From Methanobrevibacter thaueri (GTDB lineage Archaea; Methanobacteriota; Methanobacteria; Methanobacteriales; Methanobacteriaceae), in contig NZ_MZGS01000014.1 of assembly GCF_003111625.1 (NCBI RefSeq), positions 115,277-179,276 of the forward strand: DNA of 64,000 nucleotides, read 5' to 3'. Positions 9,145-17,800 of the stretch are shown piece after piece. The position numbers and the translations under genes are program-made. The notes beneath the pieces were generated by a model, which had not been told where the DNA came from, did not search any database, and worked only from the letters and a program-made list of their open reading frames with translations. Within the stretch, counting starts at the first letter, position 1. Every line of letters begins with the position of its first letter.

Positions 9145-9471
9145 TTAATCAGATTTTATCATGGTTAGAATCATTTTATATGGACTATTTTCAGCCTGAA
9201 GAGCGTGAGGTTCATTAGCTGGCATGATGATAATCTCACCTTTTTTGACTGTGTTCTTAACGCCGGAAATAGTTATTTCGGCTTCGCCATCTATGATTTG
9301 AACCATCGCATCAAAAGGAGCGGAATGTTCAGACAATCCCTGGCCTTGGTCAAAAGCGAAGAATGTTACTGTTCCGAGCTCTTTTTTGATTACTTCACGG
9401 CTGACTACACTATCATTTTCGTATTTTACTAAGTTTTGAATATCCAATGCCTTTGATTTCAGGTCTTCCAC
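9145..9471 (-). CDS. Small cupin-domain protein
   Basis: 108-residue single-domain cupin (double-stranded beta helix). Seen: IDGEAEITISG and the second motif KGEIIIMPANEPHAL; the first metal motif is weak (only H in SEHSAPF). Such proteins bind a metal or small ligand and may act as dioxygenases, isomerases or sensors. GTG start two bases after hcp; GGGGAA inside the end of hcp serves as ribosome site. Co-transcription with hcp suggests a part in the same stress response. Confidence 0.8.
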   Translation of the reverse strand: MEDLKSKALDIQNLVKYENDSVVSREVIKKELGTVTFFAFDQGQGLSEHSAPFDAMVQIIDGEAEITISGVKNTVKKGEIIIMPANEPHALQAENSPYKMILTMIKSD

Positions 9472-9473
9472 AA

Positions 9474-10781
9474 TTATTCCCCCATGATTTTCTTAATGTC
9501 CGCTAAAGCGTCACCGGAAGTAGGAGTCAAATTATAGTTTCCGACTAAAACATTTAGGATATCATCGTTACACCATGCAGGGAGTACCGGTCCGATCCAC
9601 ATGTCTGTTTTTCCTAAGTAGAGTAAAGCCCAGAGTACTGCTGCCGCTTTTTGTTCCATCCAACTGAGGACGATTGTTAATGGCAATTCGTTCAATTCCA
9701 TATCGAAGAGTTCACATAATGCCACTGCCACATCAACTGCAACAATGGTGTCGTTGCATTGACCTACATCAAGCAATCTTGGAATGCCTTCGATGTCGCC
9801 CAATTCCAAGTCGTTGAACTTGTATTTTCCGCAAGCTAAAGTGAGGATGACAGTGTCTTCTGGCAAGTTTTGTACGAATTCCCTATAGTAATCATTGTGT
9901 TTTGCTGCTTTGTCACATCCTCCTACAACGAAGAATCTGCTGATTTTACCATCCAATACCAATTCTTTGATTTTTTCTGCGTGTTCTACAATAGCTCCTG
10001 CGCTCCAACCGGTTGTGATTGTGGTTAGTTCTTCAGGTTCGAGAGATCCTAAGGATTTTGCACATTCGATTACTTCTGAGAAGTCGTAATCATCCACTGT
10101 TTTTACGCCTTCAAGTTTTGCTACGTCCATTGTGAACATTCTTTCTTTGTATGCGTCAAGTGCTGGTAAAACACAGTTGCTGGTTCCAACTATTGCAGCA
10201 TTGTATTTTTTGAAGACTGTCCTTTGGTCGTGCCATGCTCCACCGAGTTGACCTGCAAGGTTTTCGTATTTGTTCAAGCCTGGGTATCCGTGTGCAGGCA
10301 ACATTTCTGAGTGGGTGTAAACCTTGATGTCGGTTCCTTCTACTTGTTTTAACAGTTCTTCCAATGCTTTTAGGTCGTGACCGGTTACGATGATTGCTGG
10401 TCCTTCCTGTGCACCAACTTTCACTTCCACAGGTTGTGGTTCGCCGTATGCTTCGATGTGTGCGTCTTTGAGTAATCTCATTACATCCACACTGACTTTA
10501 CCTGCTTCCAATGCAAGTGCTACCAGGTCTTCAACATCAAAGTTGACGTTGGTTAATGTGGTGTATAATCCTTTGGTTAGGAATGCATCGATTTCAGGGT
10601 CGTTTTTTCCTAAGACATTTGCATTGTAGTTGTAAGCACTGATTCCTTTCATAGTGAAGATCAGGTTATCCTGCAATCTTGCTACGGTCGGTTTCTTACC
10701 ACAAACGCCACTTACGGTACATCCGGTACCTTTAGCGGTTTGGGAACATTGATAACAAAACATATCTAAGCCTTCTGCCAT
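9474..10781 (-). CDS. hcp: Hybrid cluster protein (hydroxylamine reductase), short class
   Basis: 435 residues. N-terminal cluster cysteines C9, C12, C21 and C27 ([13 protein letters not shown]). Hybrid-cluster ligands are recognisable: His in VTGHDLKAL, Cys in [18 protein letters not shown] and DVGQCNDT, and Glu in [11 protein letters not shown]. About 110 residues shorter than the E. coli type because a helical bundle is missing, as in thermophile and archaeal Hcp. It reduces hydroxylamine in vitro and is linked to nitric-oxide and oxygen stress. ATG start with GAGGTAA. Faces a TrmB-type regulator and leads into a cupin gene. Confidence 0.93.
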   Translation of the reverse strand: MAEGLDMFCYQCSQTAKGTGCTVSGVCGKKPTVARLQDNLIFTMKGISAYNYNANVLGKNDPEIDAFLTKGLYTTLTNVNFDVEDLVALALEAGKVSVDVMRLLKDAHIEAYGEPQPVEVKVGAQEGPAIIVTGHDLKALEELLKQVEGTDIKVYTHSEMLPAHGYPGLNKYENLAGQLGGAWHDQRTVFKKYNAAIVGTSNCVLPALDAYKERMFTMDVAKLEGVKTVDDYDFSEVIECAKSLGSLEPEELTTITTGWSAGAIVEHAEKIKELVLDGKISRFFVVGGCDKAAKHNDYYREFVQNLPEDTVILTLACGKYKFNDLELGDIEGIPRLLDVGQCNDTIVAVDVAVALCELFDMELNELPLTIVLSWMEQKAAAVLWALLYLGKTDMWIGPVLPAWCNDDILNVLVGNYNLTPTSGDALADIKKIMGE

Positions 10782-10829
10782 AATAATTACCTCTTATAGT
10801 TCTTATAATCTTAAATAGATTTGAAGGTT

Positions 10830-10880
10830 ATATAAAGATTTTGTCACTATTTAAGGGTTAAAAGTAACATTATATATAGT
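10830..10880. promoter_or_regulatory. hcp/trmB divergent promoter with palindromic operator candidate
   Basis: The hcp TATA box (minus-strand TTTATATA) is at 10830-10837. The trmB TATA (TTATATATAG) is at 10871-10880, only 22 bases before its ATG, so that message should be almost leaderless. Between them lies an imperfect inverted repeat, GTCACTATTTAA (10844-10855) and TTAAAAGTAAC (10859-10869), directly abutting the trmB TATA and just upstream of the hcp TATA. A dimeric regulator bound there could control both genes. Confidence 0.5.
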
Positions 10881-10901
10881 ATTAAAACAATAACGATAAA
10901 C

Positions 10902-11684
10902 ATGGATGAAAATATATCTACACTAAAGGGAATGGGACTGACAATGTATGAAGCGCAAGCATATGTAACCCTCACTTCATTAATCTCATCGAATGCGACG
11001 GAAATAGCTGAAAAATCAGGCATCCCTAGAAGCAAAATATATGATGTTTTGAAAGGCCTGGTTAAAAAGAATTACATTGAAGTGGAAGACGGCAGGCCAT
11101 TGACCTACAATGTCAAGTCACCCGTTGAAGTCCTTAGCAAGGAAAAGGAGAAACTGGATTCTGAAATAGAGGACACAATAACAAGGCTGACAAATGTCTA
11201 TGAAAACGGAATGAGCCAAGTTCAGGCTCCGATATGGAGAATATTCGGTGTTGACAAGATTATAGCACAGGAACTGGAAATCATCAAAAGGGCAAAGAAT
11301 TCAATCAACATGAGAATCGGATTTCTATTCGATGGTGAAGGTGATGCACTGGTAAAGGCACTGAAAAACAGATCAGACTTGAAAATAAACATTCTCGCCT
11401 CACCGACCTGCTACATCAACGATGAAAAGATAAACATCATAGAACTGTTTGAGAAAAATGGCATCAACATTCAAAAGGCAGACATACCCTTCGTAAAGCT
11501 GATTATATCAGATTCAAGGGAAATGATGCACACATACACCAAATTTACGGAAGACAAGCGTGAAGTCATACCTGAAACAGCAATAGGAATCTGGAACAAG
11601 TATGAGGACATTGCAAGAAACTATGATGAAAGGTTCATGAACCAGCTTAAAAAATTAAAAAATAAGAATAAGAAGAAGTCATAA
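10902..11684 (+). CDS. TrmB-family transcriptional regulator
   Basis: 260 residues. N-terminal winged helix at about 8-75 (MGLTMYEAQAYVTLTSLI, then GIPRSKIYDVLKGLV as recognition helix), a coiled-coil linker near 85-105, and a C-terminal phospholipase-D-like TrmB ligand domain. One cysteine only (in LASPTCYIND). Many TrmB proteins sense sugars, others control redox genes. Divergent from hcp across 120 bases with a palindrome between, so the natural guess is control of hcp-cupin and of itself. Ends six bases into the convergent surface-protein gene. Confidence 0.87.
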   Translation: MDENISTLKGMGLTMYEAQAYVTLTSLISSNATEIAEKSGIPRSKIYDVLKGLVKKNYIEVEDGRPLTYNVKSPVEVLSKEKEKLDSEIEDTITRLTNVYENGMSQVQAPIWRIFGVDKIIAQELEIIKRAKNSINMRIGFLFDGEGDALVKALKNRSDLKINILASPTCYINDEKINIIELFEKNGINIQKADIPFVKLIISDSREMMHTYTKFTEDKREVIPETAIGIWNKYEDIARNYDERFMNQLKKLKNKNKKKS

Positions 11685-13223
11685 CTTCTTAAAGTTCAAT
11701 AATGCGGACAGTCCGAATCTGAATAGAACGACACCAGCAGCTCCGCCTTTCTTGGCGTTTTTGGCATCCTTCATCAAGGACTTGTAGGACAGTTTCTTGA
11801 GGTTCCAGTCTGACTTGTAGGTCTGAAGTCCTGCCCATATCTTTGCTCCCTTGGATTGCTTGATGAATTTCTTGGTTATCTTCTTAATCCATTTGGAGCT
11901 TGCATGATAATTTCCTTTATAAATCATTGGAATTACTGCATCAAGATATTTTGACATTGTCGGAACGTCCTGGGCATAATAATACTTCATTGAAGACGGT
12001 TCTGGCATTACGGCAGCTGAAAGAATGATATTAGAATTAACTTTCCTGACATCCACACAGGCCTTTTTGACGAAGTAATTCACTGCAGCAACGGAATTCT
12101 TATACTTGTATGCGTTTCCACCGAACCGCACATAGTCAAAGTGGATTCCGTCAACACCCTTAAGTGAAGCGTAATGCTTTGCAAGACTGATTTTGCTTTC
12201 CATATGCTTGTAATTATAAACACCCTTCTTGTTTGAAGCATGTATGTACTTGCCGTCCTTGTAGAACACAGCCATCCATATATGGACTTTCATTCCATAC
12301 TTGTGGGCCTTTTTAATCCATTTCAACACTGCCTTTTCACCGTATTTGGCAAATGCAGTATGCTGAAGGAAGATGTGCTTGGTTCCTTTCTTGTGAAGCT
12401 TCTTGAGATTGACCTTTTTCATGCTCCATTTGTTGACCCAATATCCATTACCTTTTGATAATTTTGATTTGACATAAATCTTGAATTCACCTGAGGATGC
12501 CAGATACAATTCGGATTTAGAAAACCAATATTTGATTGTATATGTTCCCTTCTTAAGGCTTAGATATAGGGTTGCATAACCGCCTGAACTGGTTTTTACG
12601 GTGTATGTCTTGCCGTTAATCTGGATTTTGACATACTTTCCGCTGATTGGCTTATTGTTGACATCAGTCAATTTCAGCTGGAATATGGATTTCAAACCTT
12701 GGCGATAATTGATGTTCTTGTCCACAACATTCAGATATGTTATAATCTCGGGTTTGACGACTATTGTAGCTGTTCCGTTTGATTGTGTGTAATTGTCATC
12801 ACCATAAAAGAAAAACTGGACATCATATGTTCCGGCCTTAAGCTTGAAGCTTATGACGGCCAGACCATTCTCATCTGTAACCGCATTGTATGTGACCCCA
12901 TTCAGGATAACATCGACTGATTTGTTGGCGAGGGCAGTGCCGTTTGAAGTCAGATTGACTGTGAATTCATCCTTCAAATCAGTGAAGGTTTCAATGTCTT
13001 CGGCAGATATGTTGGTCGCTGATTTGTTAGATTCATCATCAACATCCTCATTCGAAGCATTTCCAAGCACCATATCGCCTGAACTGTCATCAACACTGAT
13101 TATATCTGTGGAATCCTCATCCAATCCAATGCTGCCGGTCATGTTGTCATCAGCGGACACACATGCGACAGTCAATAATAATGTTAAAAAAACAATAAAA
13201 CTAAATAAAATTTTCCTGTTCAT
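11679..13223 (-). CDS. Secreted Ig-repeat protein with glycoside-hydrolase-like barrel
   Basis: 514 residues from the ATG at 13223 (a TTG one codon earlier is less likely). Signal peptide in the first 24 (KILFSFIVFLTLLLTVACVS), Asp/Ser-rich linker to about 85, two Ig-like repeats (about 85-250, each with a GLAVISFKLKAGTY-like turn), then a 260-residue alpha/beta barrel. VDGIHFDYVRFGG, HIWMAVF and LDAVIPMIYKG match GHL10/DUF4015-type putative glycoside hydrolases, with the Asp of FDYVRF as catalytic candidate. Strongly basic, as expected for binding an acidic wall. No membrane or sortase tail. Probably acts on pseudomurein or polysaccharide. Confidence 0.8.
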   Translation of the reverse strand: MNRKILFSFIVFLTLLLTVACVSADDNMTGSIGLDEDSTDIISVDDSSGDMVLGNASNEDVDDESNKSATNISAEDIETFTDLKDEFTVNLTSNGTALANKSVDVILNGVTYNAVTDENGLAVISFKLKAGTYDVQFFFYGDDNYTQSNGTATIVVKPEIITYLNVVDKNINYRQGLKSIFQLKLTDVNNKPISGKYVKIQINGKTYTVKTSSGGYATLYLSLKKGTYTIKYWFSKSELYLASSGEFKIYVKSKLSKGNGYWVNKWSMKKVNLKKLHKKGTKHIFLQHTAFAKYGEKAVLKWIKKAHKYGMKVHIWMAVFYKDGKYIHASNKKGVYNYKHMESKISLAKHYASLKGVDGIHFDYVRFGGNAYKYKNSVAAVNYFVKKACVDVRKVNSNIILSAAVMPEPSSMKYYYAQDVPTMSKYLDAVIPMIYKGNYHASSKWIKKITKKFIKQSKGAKIWAGLQTYKSDWNLKKLSYKSLMKDAKNAKKGGAAGVVLFRFGLSALLNFKKL

Positions 13224-13262
13224 CAATTCACAACCACATAGTATTTTATATCCTTAAAATAC

Positions 13263-14060
13263 TTAAAGATTTGGCAATATGAATTTCCTTTCAAACTCGA
13301 CATATGCGCTTTGCAATGTCTCATCAAGATAGCCCAGTGACTTATCGTAAATGTCCAACGGAACATCCCAGTATGCTGATGCAATGCTTCCTGCAATTGC
13401 CGCCTGGGTGTCTGAGTCTCCACCAAGGGAAATTGCATTTCTGATTGTATCCTCAAAGTCTTCAGCTTCCAAAAAGCAGATTATTGACTCCGGAACGCTG
13501 AGGGCGCATGATAACTCGAACTGATAGTATGGCCTTATGTCATCCAGCCTTCTTGACAGGTTATAGTTATAGTTTCTCTCGATGTGGCTTTTGATTTCAT
13601 CCTTGCTTGCGCCGGTCCTTGCAAGATAGATTGCATCACAGGTGGAAAGTGCACCCTTTATCCCTTCGGGATGGTCATGGGATACGATAGCGGACATTTT
13701 AGCCAGCCTTTGTGCCTCTTCCAGTGAATTTGCAACCCATGCGCATGGGGAAACCCTCATTGCAGAGCCATTTGCCCAACTGCCGTATGGCTTAGGGTCA
13801 TCCATTGCCAACCAGTTGAGAAAGCTGCGGCCATATCCCGCATGGATATATCGATTGCCGTAGAACTTCAGGTTCTTAATCAAGACGTCGATTGAGTCCT
13901 TATCCTCACACAGCCAACTGGCAATGGCCAATGTCATTACAGTGTCATCAGTAAAAGTTGATCCGAATGGAAACAAATCGAAGTCCTTGGTTTTGATTCT
14001 ATAATGCTCCCTAGTTGATCCAATGATATCGCCTGATATCGCTCCAATTATTCCTTTCAT
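13263..14060 (-). CDS. ADP-ribosylglycohydrolase family protein
   Basis: 265 residues of the DraG/ARH fold, a two-magnesium enzyme class that removes ADP-ribose from proteins or other acceptors. Metal-binding motifs are both present: FTDDT at 36-40 and GGDSDTQAA near the C-terminus, with GAISGDIIGS at the N-terminus. No nitrogenase genes are nearby, so it need not be DraG itself; the target is unknown. A TATA-like TTTTATAAAC lies only about 30 bases before the ATG, which points to a nearly leaderless message. Confidence 0.87.
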   Translation of the reverse strand: MKGIIGAISGDIIGSTREHYRIKTKDFDLFPFGSTFTDDTVMTLAIASWLCEDKDSIDVLIKNLKFYGNRYIHAGYGRSFLNWLAMDDPKPYGSWANGSAMRVSPCAWVANSLEEAQRLAKMSAIVSHDHPEGIKGALSTCDAIYLARTGASKDEIKSHIERNYNYNLSRRLDDIRPYYQFELSCALSVPESIICFLEAEDFEDTIRNAISLGGDSDTQAAIAGSIASAYWDVPLDIYDKSLGYLDETLQSAYVEFERKFILPNL

Positions 14061-14410
14061 AGGTTTATCTTTGTGTGTAAGCGGTTTATAAAATTTGTTG
14101 TCTGGAAGCGAAATATTGTTCCAAAAGCGAATAATTGCCCTTAAAACTAAGAAAAAGCTTATATGAAATGAGAATGATAATTAATTTTGATAATATTTAC
14201 ATATTATCGCAAAAAACGAAGTTTCTATAGCCAAATCATTGGAATATTCTAAAATCACTCACTTAGAATAAGAAAAACGGCATGTTACAATTATAGAAAT
14301 TTCAACAGAAAAAACATCTAACCAAAACTGTATTAATACTATAAAATGATTCTATGGTAACTCATAGAATCATGAAAAAATTTTAAAAAAAAGTGAAAAT
14401 ATGAGAGAAT
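14061..14410. other. 350-base gene-free stretch between ADP-ribosylglycohydrolase and idsA
   Basis: Very AT-rich. It holds the short promoter of the 14060 gene (TTTTATAAAC near 14085), a weak inverted repeat ATTCTAA/TTAGAAT around 14250-14275, a perfect 11-base hairpin at 14346-14373 and oligo-T runs on the minus strand just after idsA. No open frame of credible length or RNA gene was seen. Confidence 0.6.
14346..14373 (-). terminator. Perfect 11-bp hairpin downstream of idsA
   Basis: Arms ATGATTCTATG (14346-14356) and CATAGAATCAT (14363-14373) pair perfectly around a six-base loop. On the minus strand it follows the idsA stop by about 37 bases, comes after T-rich tracts (CTTTTTTTTAAAATTTTTTC) and is itself followed by TTTTA. 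It is most simply the 3' end structure of the long S13-idsA transcript. Confidence 0.5.
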
Positions 14411-15391
14411 CTATGCGCTTCTCTCAAGTACGAAATCTGCAATGTCACTAAGTACCTGTTTAGATGAAGAATCGTCCAATATTTCAAGTACTTGTTTAGC
14501 TTTGTCAACGGATTCTAGTGCCAAATTGCGAGCATATTCAATAGCACCACAATTTGTTAAAATCTCAATCGCTTCATCTATCTCATCTTGAGAATTATTT
14601 TCAGCTTTTAAGATTTCAAGCAATCTGTCATCTTCAACACTGGCCAAACCTTTGATTGCAATAATGGTCATTTTACCTTTTCCAATGTCGGAACCGATCG
14701 GTTTACCTAATGTTTCCTCATCGGAAGCCAAATCAAGGTAATCGTCCTGAATCTGGAAAGCAAGACCAATTAAACGGCCATATTCATACATTGCATCAAT
14801 GACTTCATCATCTGCACCGCCCATAATTGCCCCAGCTTTAGTGGCAGCAGCAATTAATGCACCGGTTTTCTTGAAAATCATTTCCATGTACTCATCTTCA
14901 GTCACATCGAATCTTTCCTCAAAGCCCATGTCCAATGCCTGACCTTCACAGATTTTTACACATGCATCGGCAACGGTGGCCAAAGCCTTGTTGTTCTGGT
15001 CGGAGCTGGTTCCTTCTGAACCAATAATTATTTCGAAAGCCTTTGAGAATAATGTGTCTCCAGCGAGAATGGCTACGTCATCACCCCATACCTTGTGGAC
15101 TGATGGCATTCCCCTCCTCATGTCATCCTGATCCATGATATCGTCATGAATCAATGAAAATGTGTGGATCAATTCGATTGCAGCCCCTGCCTTAAGAGCA
15201 GATTCACGTTTTCCACCAACAGCTTCAGCGGTAATTAATGTTAAGGCCGGTCTGAGCATTTTTCCTCCAGCTCTTGTGAGATAAACTGATGCCTCTGCAA
15301 GATTATCTGGAGTAATAGTGGATAGTTCATCTTCAATAGTTTTTGTAATGTCGCCTGAATAGGTTCCAAGTACCTCTTTTACGTCACTCAT
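14411..15391 (-). CDS. idsA: Geranylgeranyl/farnesyl diphosphate synthase
   Basis: 326-residue all-helical trans-prenyltransferase extending DMAPP with IPP to the C15/C20 chains of archaeal lipids. First Asp-rich motif DDIMDQDD at 83-90, second QIQDDYLD near 217-224, plus GGKMLRP substrate motif at 42-48. Phe78, five residues before the first motif, is in the chain-length-determining position. The M. thermautotrophicus enzyme is bifunctional (FPP/GGPP). ATG start with GAGGGAT. Last gene of the superoperon, 12 bases after RNase J. Confidence 0.94.
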   Translation of the reverse strand: MSDVKEVLGTYSGDITKTIEDELSTITPDNLAEASVYLTRAGGKMLRPALTLITAEAVGGKRESALKAGAAIELIHTFSLIHDDIMDQDDMRRGMPSVHKVWGDDVAILAGDTLFSKAFEIIIGSEGTSSDQNNKALATVADACVKICEGQALDMGFEERFDVTEDEYMEMIFKKTGALIAAATKAGAIMGGADDEVIDAMYEYGRLIGLAFQIQDDYLDLASDEETLGKPIGSDIGKGKMTIIAIKGLASVEDDRLLEILKAENNSQDEIDEAIEILTNCGAIEYARNLALESVDKAKQVLEILDDSSSKQVLSDIADFVLERSA

Positions 15392-15403
15392 TATATCCCT
15401 CGT

Positions 15404-16747
15404 TTAACTTTTAAAAACTTGTGCTTGAGCATTTCTTAAAATATGGATATCATATCCGATTCTGTAGCCTTCTTCTTCTGCAAGTTCAGCATAAGCTGCA
15501 AGCATTGATAACTCTCCGTGTGCCGGAATGATATGTTGAGGCTTTAACATTCTTAAAAACTCTCTGTGATCTTCTCTTCCAGCGTGTCCGGAAACGTGAG
15601 CATTAGGATAAATCCTTGCACCTTTCAATTTTAGCCTTCTTTCCATAATGTGCCTGTTAGCGGCATTTGTTGGGTTTGGAATGATAGGTGCTGAAATAAT
15701 AATGTTGTCTCCCTTCTTGATGTTGAACGGTGTTCTGCCGTTGGCTATTCTTGGAAGCAATGCGTCAGGTTCACCTTGGTGCCCTGTAGTTACCAACAGA
15801 TAGTTTGCACGGTCCTCATCCGCCTTCATCAAGGCCTTGTTGACCGCTTTAGGAGAGCCGTAAATGCTGGCGTTCTCCGGTAACTTCAAAATTCCTAATT
15901 TTTGTGCAATTCCACAGAACCTCTCCATGGACCTTCCAAGGAAAAAGATTTCCCTATCGCTTTTCTTAGCGATGTCTGCTATAGCCTGTACACGTTCAAC
16001 GTGAGATGAGAATGTGGTAACAATCATTCCAGTCTTTTCCTGTAACGGTCCTCTCATTACGTCCTCAAGGATGTTCCTTGCGATTCTTTCGGAATGTGTC
16101 TTTACCTCATGATAATTGATTGCGTTAGTGGTTTCCACAATTAACGCAAGCACTCCTTTCTTACCCAATTCCCTTAATCTTTTATAATCAGGAGGTGGTG
16201 ATACCTTTTGATGATTGTCAAATTTGAAATCGAGTGCATATACGATAACTCCTTCAGGAGTGTGCAATACCGGAAATACAGCTTGTGGAATACTGTGTGT
16301 TGACTGTACAAATTCCAGTGTTATGTCTTTTGAAAGCTTCACTTTGCTTCCAGGGTTTAAAACCTTGATTGGATTTGTTACTTTGAATTTACGTTCTCCC
16401 TTAATCTGTTTTTCTATTAAAGCAGAAGTATATGGTGTTCCAATCAATGGTGCATCGTATCTATGAGCCAATTTAGCGACTGCACCAATGTGGTCCAAGT
16501 GACCGTGAGAGAATACTATTCCTTTTACTTTTCCATCAACATCCTTCATCAAGGTGTCGTCAGGAATAACCCCTCTCTCAATTAAATCTAAACTGTGCAT
16601 TCTGTCGATATCAGTGTCCTCGTGCATACTGATCCTGTCTAAGTGAATCCCCATATCAAAAATGACGACATCATCACCTATACGGACAGCAGTCATGTTT
16701 TTCCCGACTTCCTGATATCCACCTATAGCGATAACTTCTACGCTCAT
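15404..16747 (-). CDS. rnj: Ribonuclease J
   Basis: 447-residue metallo-beta-lactamase/beta-CASP nuclease. Zinc motif HGHLDH at 81-86; other metal ligands in STHSIPQAVF and the C-terminal VSGHAGREDH and IPAHGELSM. Archaeal RNase J orthologues (euryarchaea) are 5'-3' exonucleases acting in RNA decay and end-processing. Compact compared with bacterial RNase J, lacking the C-terminal dimer domain. Starts 3 bases after fni and sits among mevalonate-pathway genes, a placement shared with other Methanobacteriales as I recall. Confidence 0.92.
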   Translation of the reverse strand: MSVEVIAIGGYQEVGKNMTAVRIGDDVVIFDMGIHLDRISMHEDTDIDRMHSLDLIERGVIPDDTLMKDVDGKVKGIVFSHGHLDHIGAVAKLAHRYDAPLIGTPYTSALIEKQIKGERKFKVTNPIKVLNPGSKVKLSKDITLEFVQSTHSIPQAVFPVLHTPEGVIVYALDFKFDNHQKVSPPPDYKRLRELGKKGVLALIVETTNAINYHEVKTHSERIARNILEDVMRGPLQEKTGMIVTTFSSHVERVQAIADIAKKSDREIFFLGRSMERFCGIAQKLGILKLPENASIYGSPKAVNKALMKADEDRANYLLVTTGHQGEPDALLPRIANGRTPFNIKKGDNIIISAPIIPNPTNAANRHIMERRLKLKGARIYPNAHVSGHAGREDHREFLRMLKPQHIIPAHGELSMLAAYAELAEEEGYRIGYDIHILRNAQAQVFKS

Positions 16748-16750
16748 GTT

Positions 16751-17797
16751 TTATCTCCTTGAATAATTCTTTGTGTTTATACCTCTTTCATTCAGCCATT
16801 CCCTTGTTTTTCCGCGAATGACCAAATTACTTTGTTTCAATTCTTCAATGTTATTAGCTCCAACTAAAAACATAGCAATTCTTAGTGAATCATTAAATCT
16901 ATTAATAAATGTGTTTAAAGCCTCTTGTGAATTACAATTCTTTAGAAACGGCAGTGCCATACCTACGGCATCCGCACCAAGTGCAATTGCCTTAGCGGCT
17001 TCAAGACCTGTTCTGATACCTCCTGAAGAAATGACCGGAACATCAACCGCATTGGTGACCTCAACGGTGCTTATTGCAGTTGGAATTCCCCAATCCCAAA
17101 ATATTTCTCCGAGATACCTGTCTTCCGCCCTGTATGTTTCAACAGCCGCCCAACTGGTTCCTCCGGCACCTTCAATATCAATGAAATCAACGCCGGCATC
17201 AACCAATGTCTTTGCTGATTCAGCTGAAATTCCACATCCTGTCTCTTTAGCAAGAACAGGAATGTCAACGGCATCAGTGATTTGGGATATCATTTCAGTG
17301 TATCCTCTTGCATCCAAATCCCCTTCCGGCTGAATGGATTCCTGAAGAGGGTTTAAATGAATCGCAAGGATATCCGCATCCAATATTTCAACTGCCCTTT
17401 CAGCAAGGTTCAATTGTGGCGCTCCAATGTTTCCAACAAGCAAACAGTCAGGAGCGTTTTCACGCACAACAGTGTAAGTGTCTGCAAGTTCCGGATGTTC
17501 GCAAGCAGCTCTTTGAGAACCAACACCCAATGCTATTCCGTTGTTTTCAGCTGCAATGGCCAATTGTTTGTTAACCTCTTTTGCTGCAGGATGTCCTCCG
17601 GTAATTGCTGTAATAAATAAAGGTGAATCTAATTTTTTACCGAAAACCTCAGTTGACAAATCAATCTCGTTTTTGTCAATCTCAGGCAAAACATTATGGA
17701 TCAGCTCTATGTCTTCAAATCCGGTGGTTTTATCCTTAAACTCCACATCATAATTTTCACAAATTAATAAATGCTCTAATTTTCTATCTGAAATCAT
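16751..17797 (-). CDS. fni: Isopentenyl-diphosphate delta-isomerase, type 2
   Basis: 348-residue FMN-dependent TIM barrel converting IPP to DMAPP. Seen: [10 protein letters not shown] near the N-terminus, the GVGSQRAA substrate loop, [23 protein letters not shown] and the phosphate-binding [15 protein letters not shown]. Type 2 enzymes need reduced flavin and magnesium. Gap of 3 bases on each side (IPK upstream, RNase J downstream). It follows the kinase that supplies its substrate, as expected for the archaeal mevalonate route. Confidence 0.95.
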   Translation of the reverse strand: MISDRKLEHLLICENYDVEFKDKTTGFEDIELIHNVLPEIDKNEIDLSTEVFGKKLDSPLFITAITGGHPAAKEVNKQLAIAAENNGIALGVGSQRAACEHPELADTYTVVRENAPDCLLVGNIGAPQLNLAERAVEILDADILAIHLNPLQESIQPEGDLDARGYTEMISQITDAVDIPVLAKETGCGISAESAKTLVDAGVDFIDIEGAGGTSWAAVETYRAEDRYLGEIFWDWGIPTAISTVEVTNAVDVPVISSGGIRTGLEAAKAIALGADAVGMALPFLKNCNSQEALNTFINRFNDSLRIAMFLVGANNIEELKQSNLVIRGKTREWLNERGINTKNYSRR

Positions 17798-17800
17798 GTT

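Noticed and set aside
12844..13257. 137-codon plus-strand frame
   Set aside because: Antisense to the Ig/glycosidase gene; Ser/Val-rich composition is a reflection of the opposite codons.
16773..17333. 186-codon plus-strand frame
   Set aside because: Antisense to fni, Ala/Ser/Pro-rich as expected for a mirrored frame.
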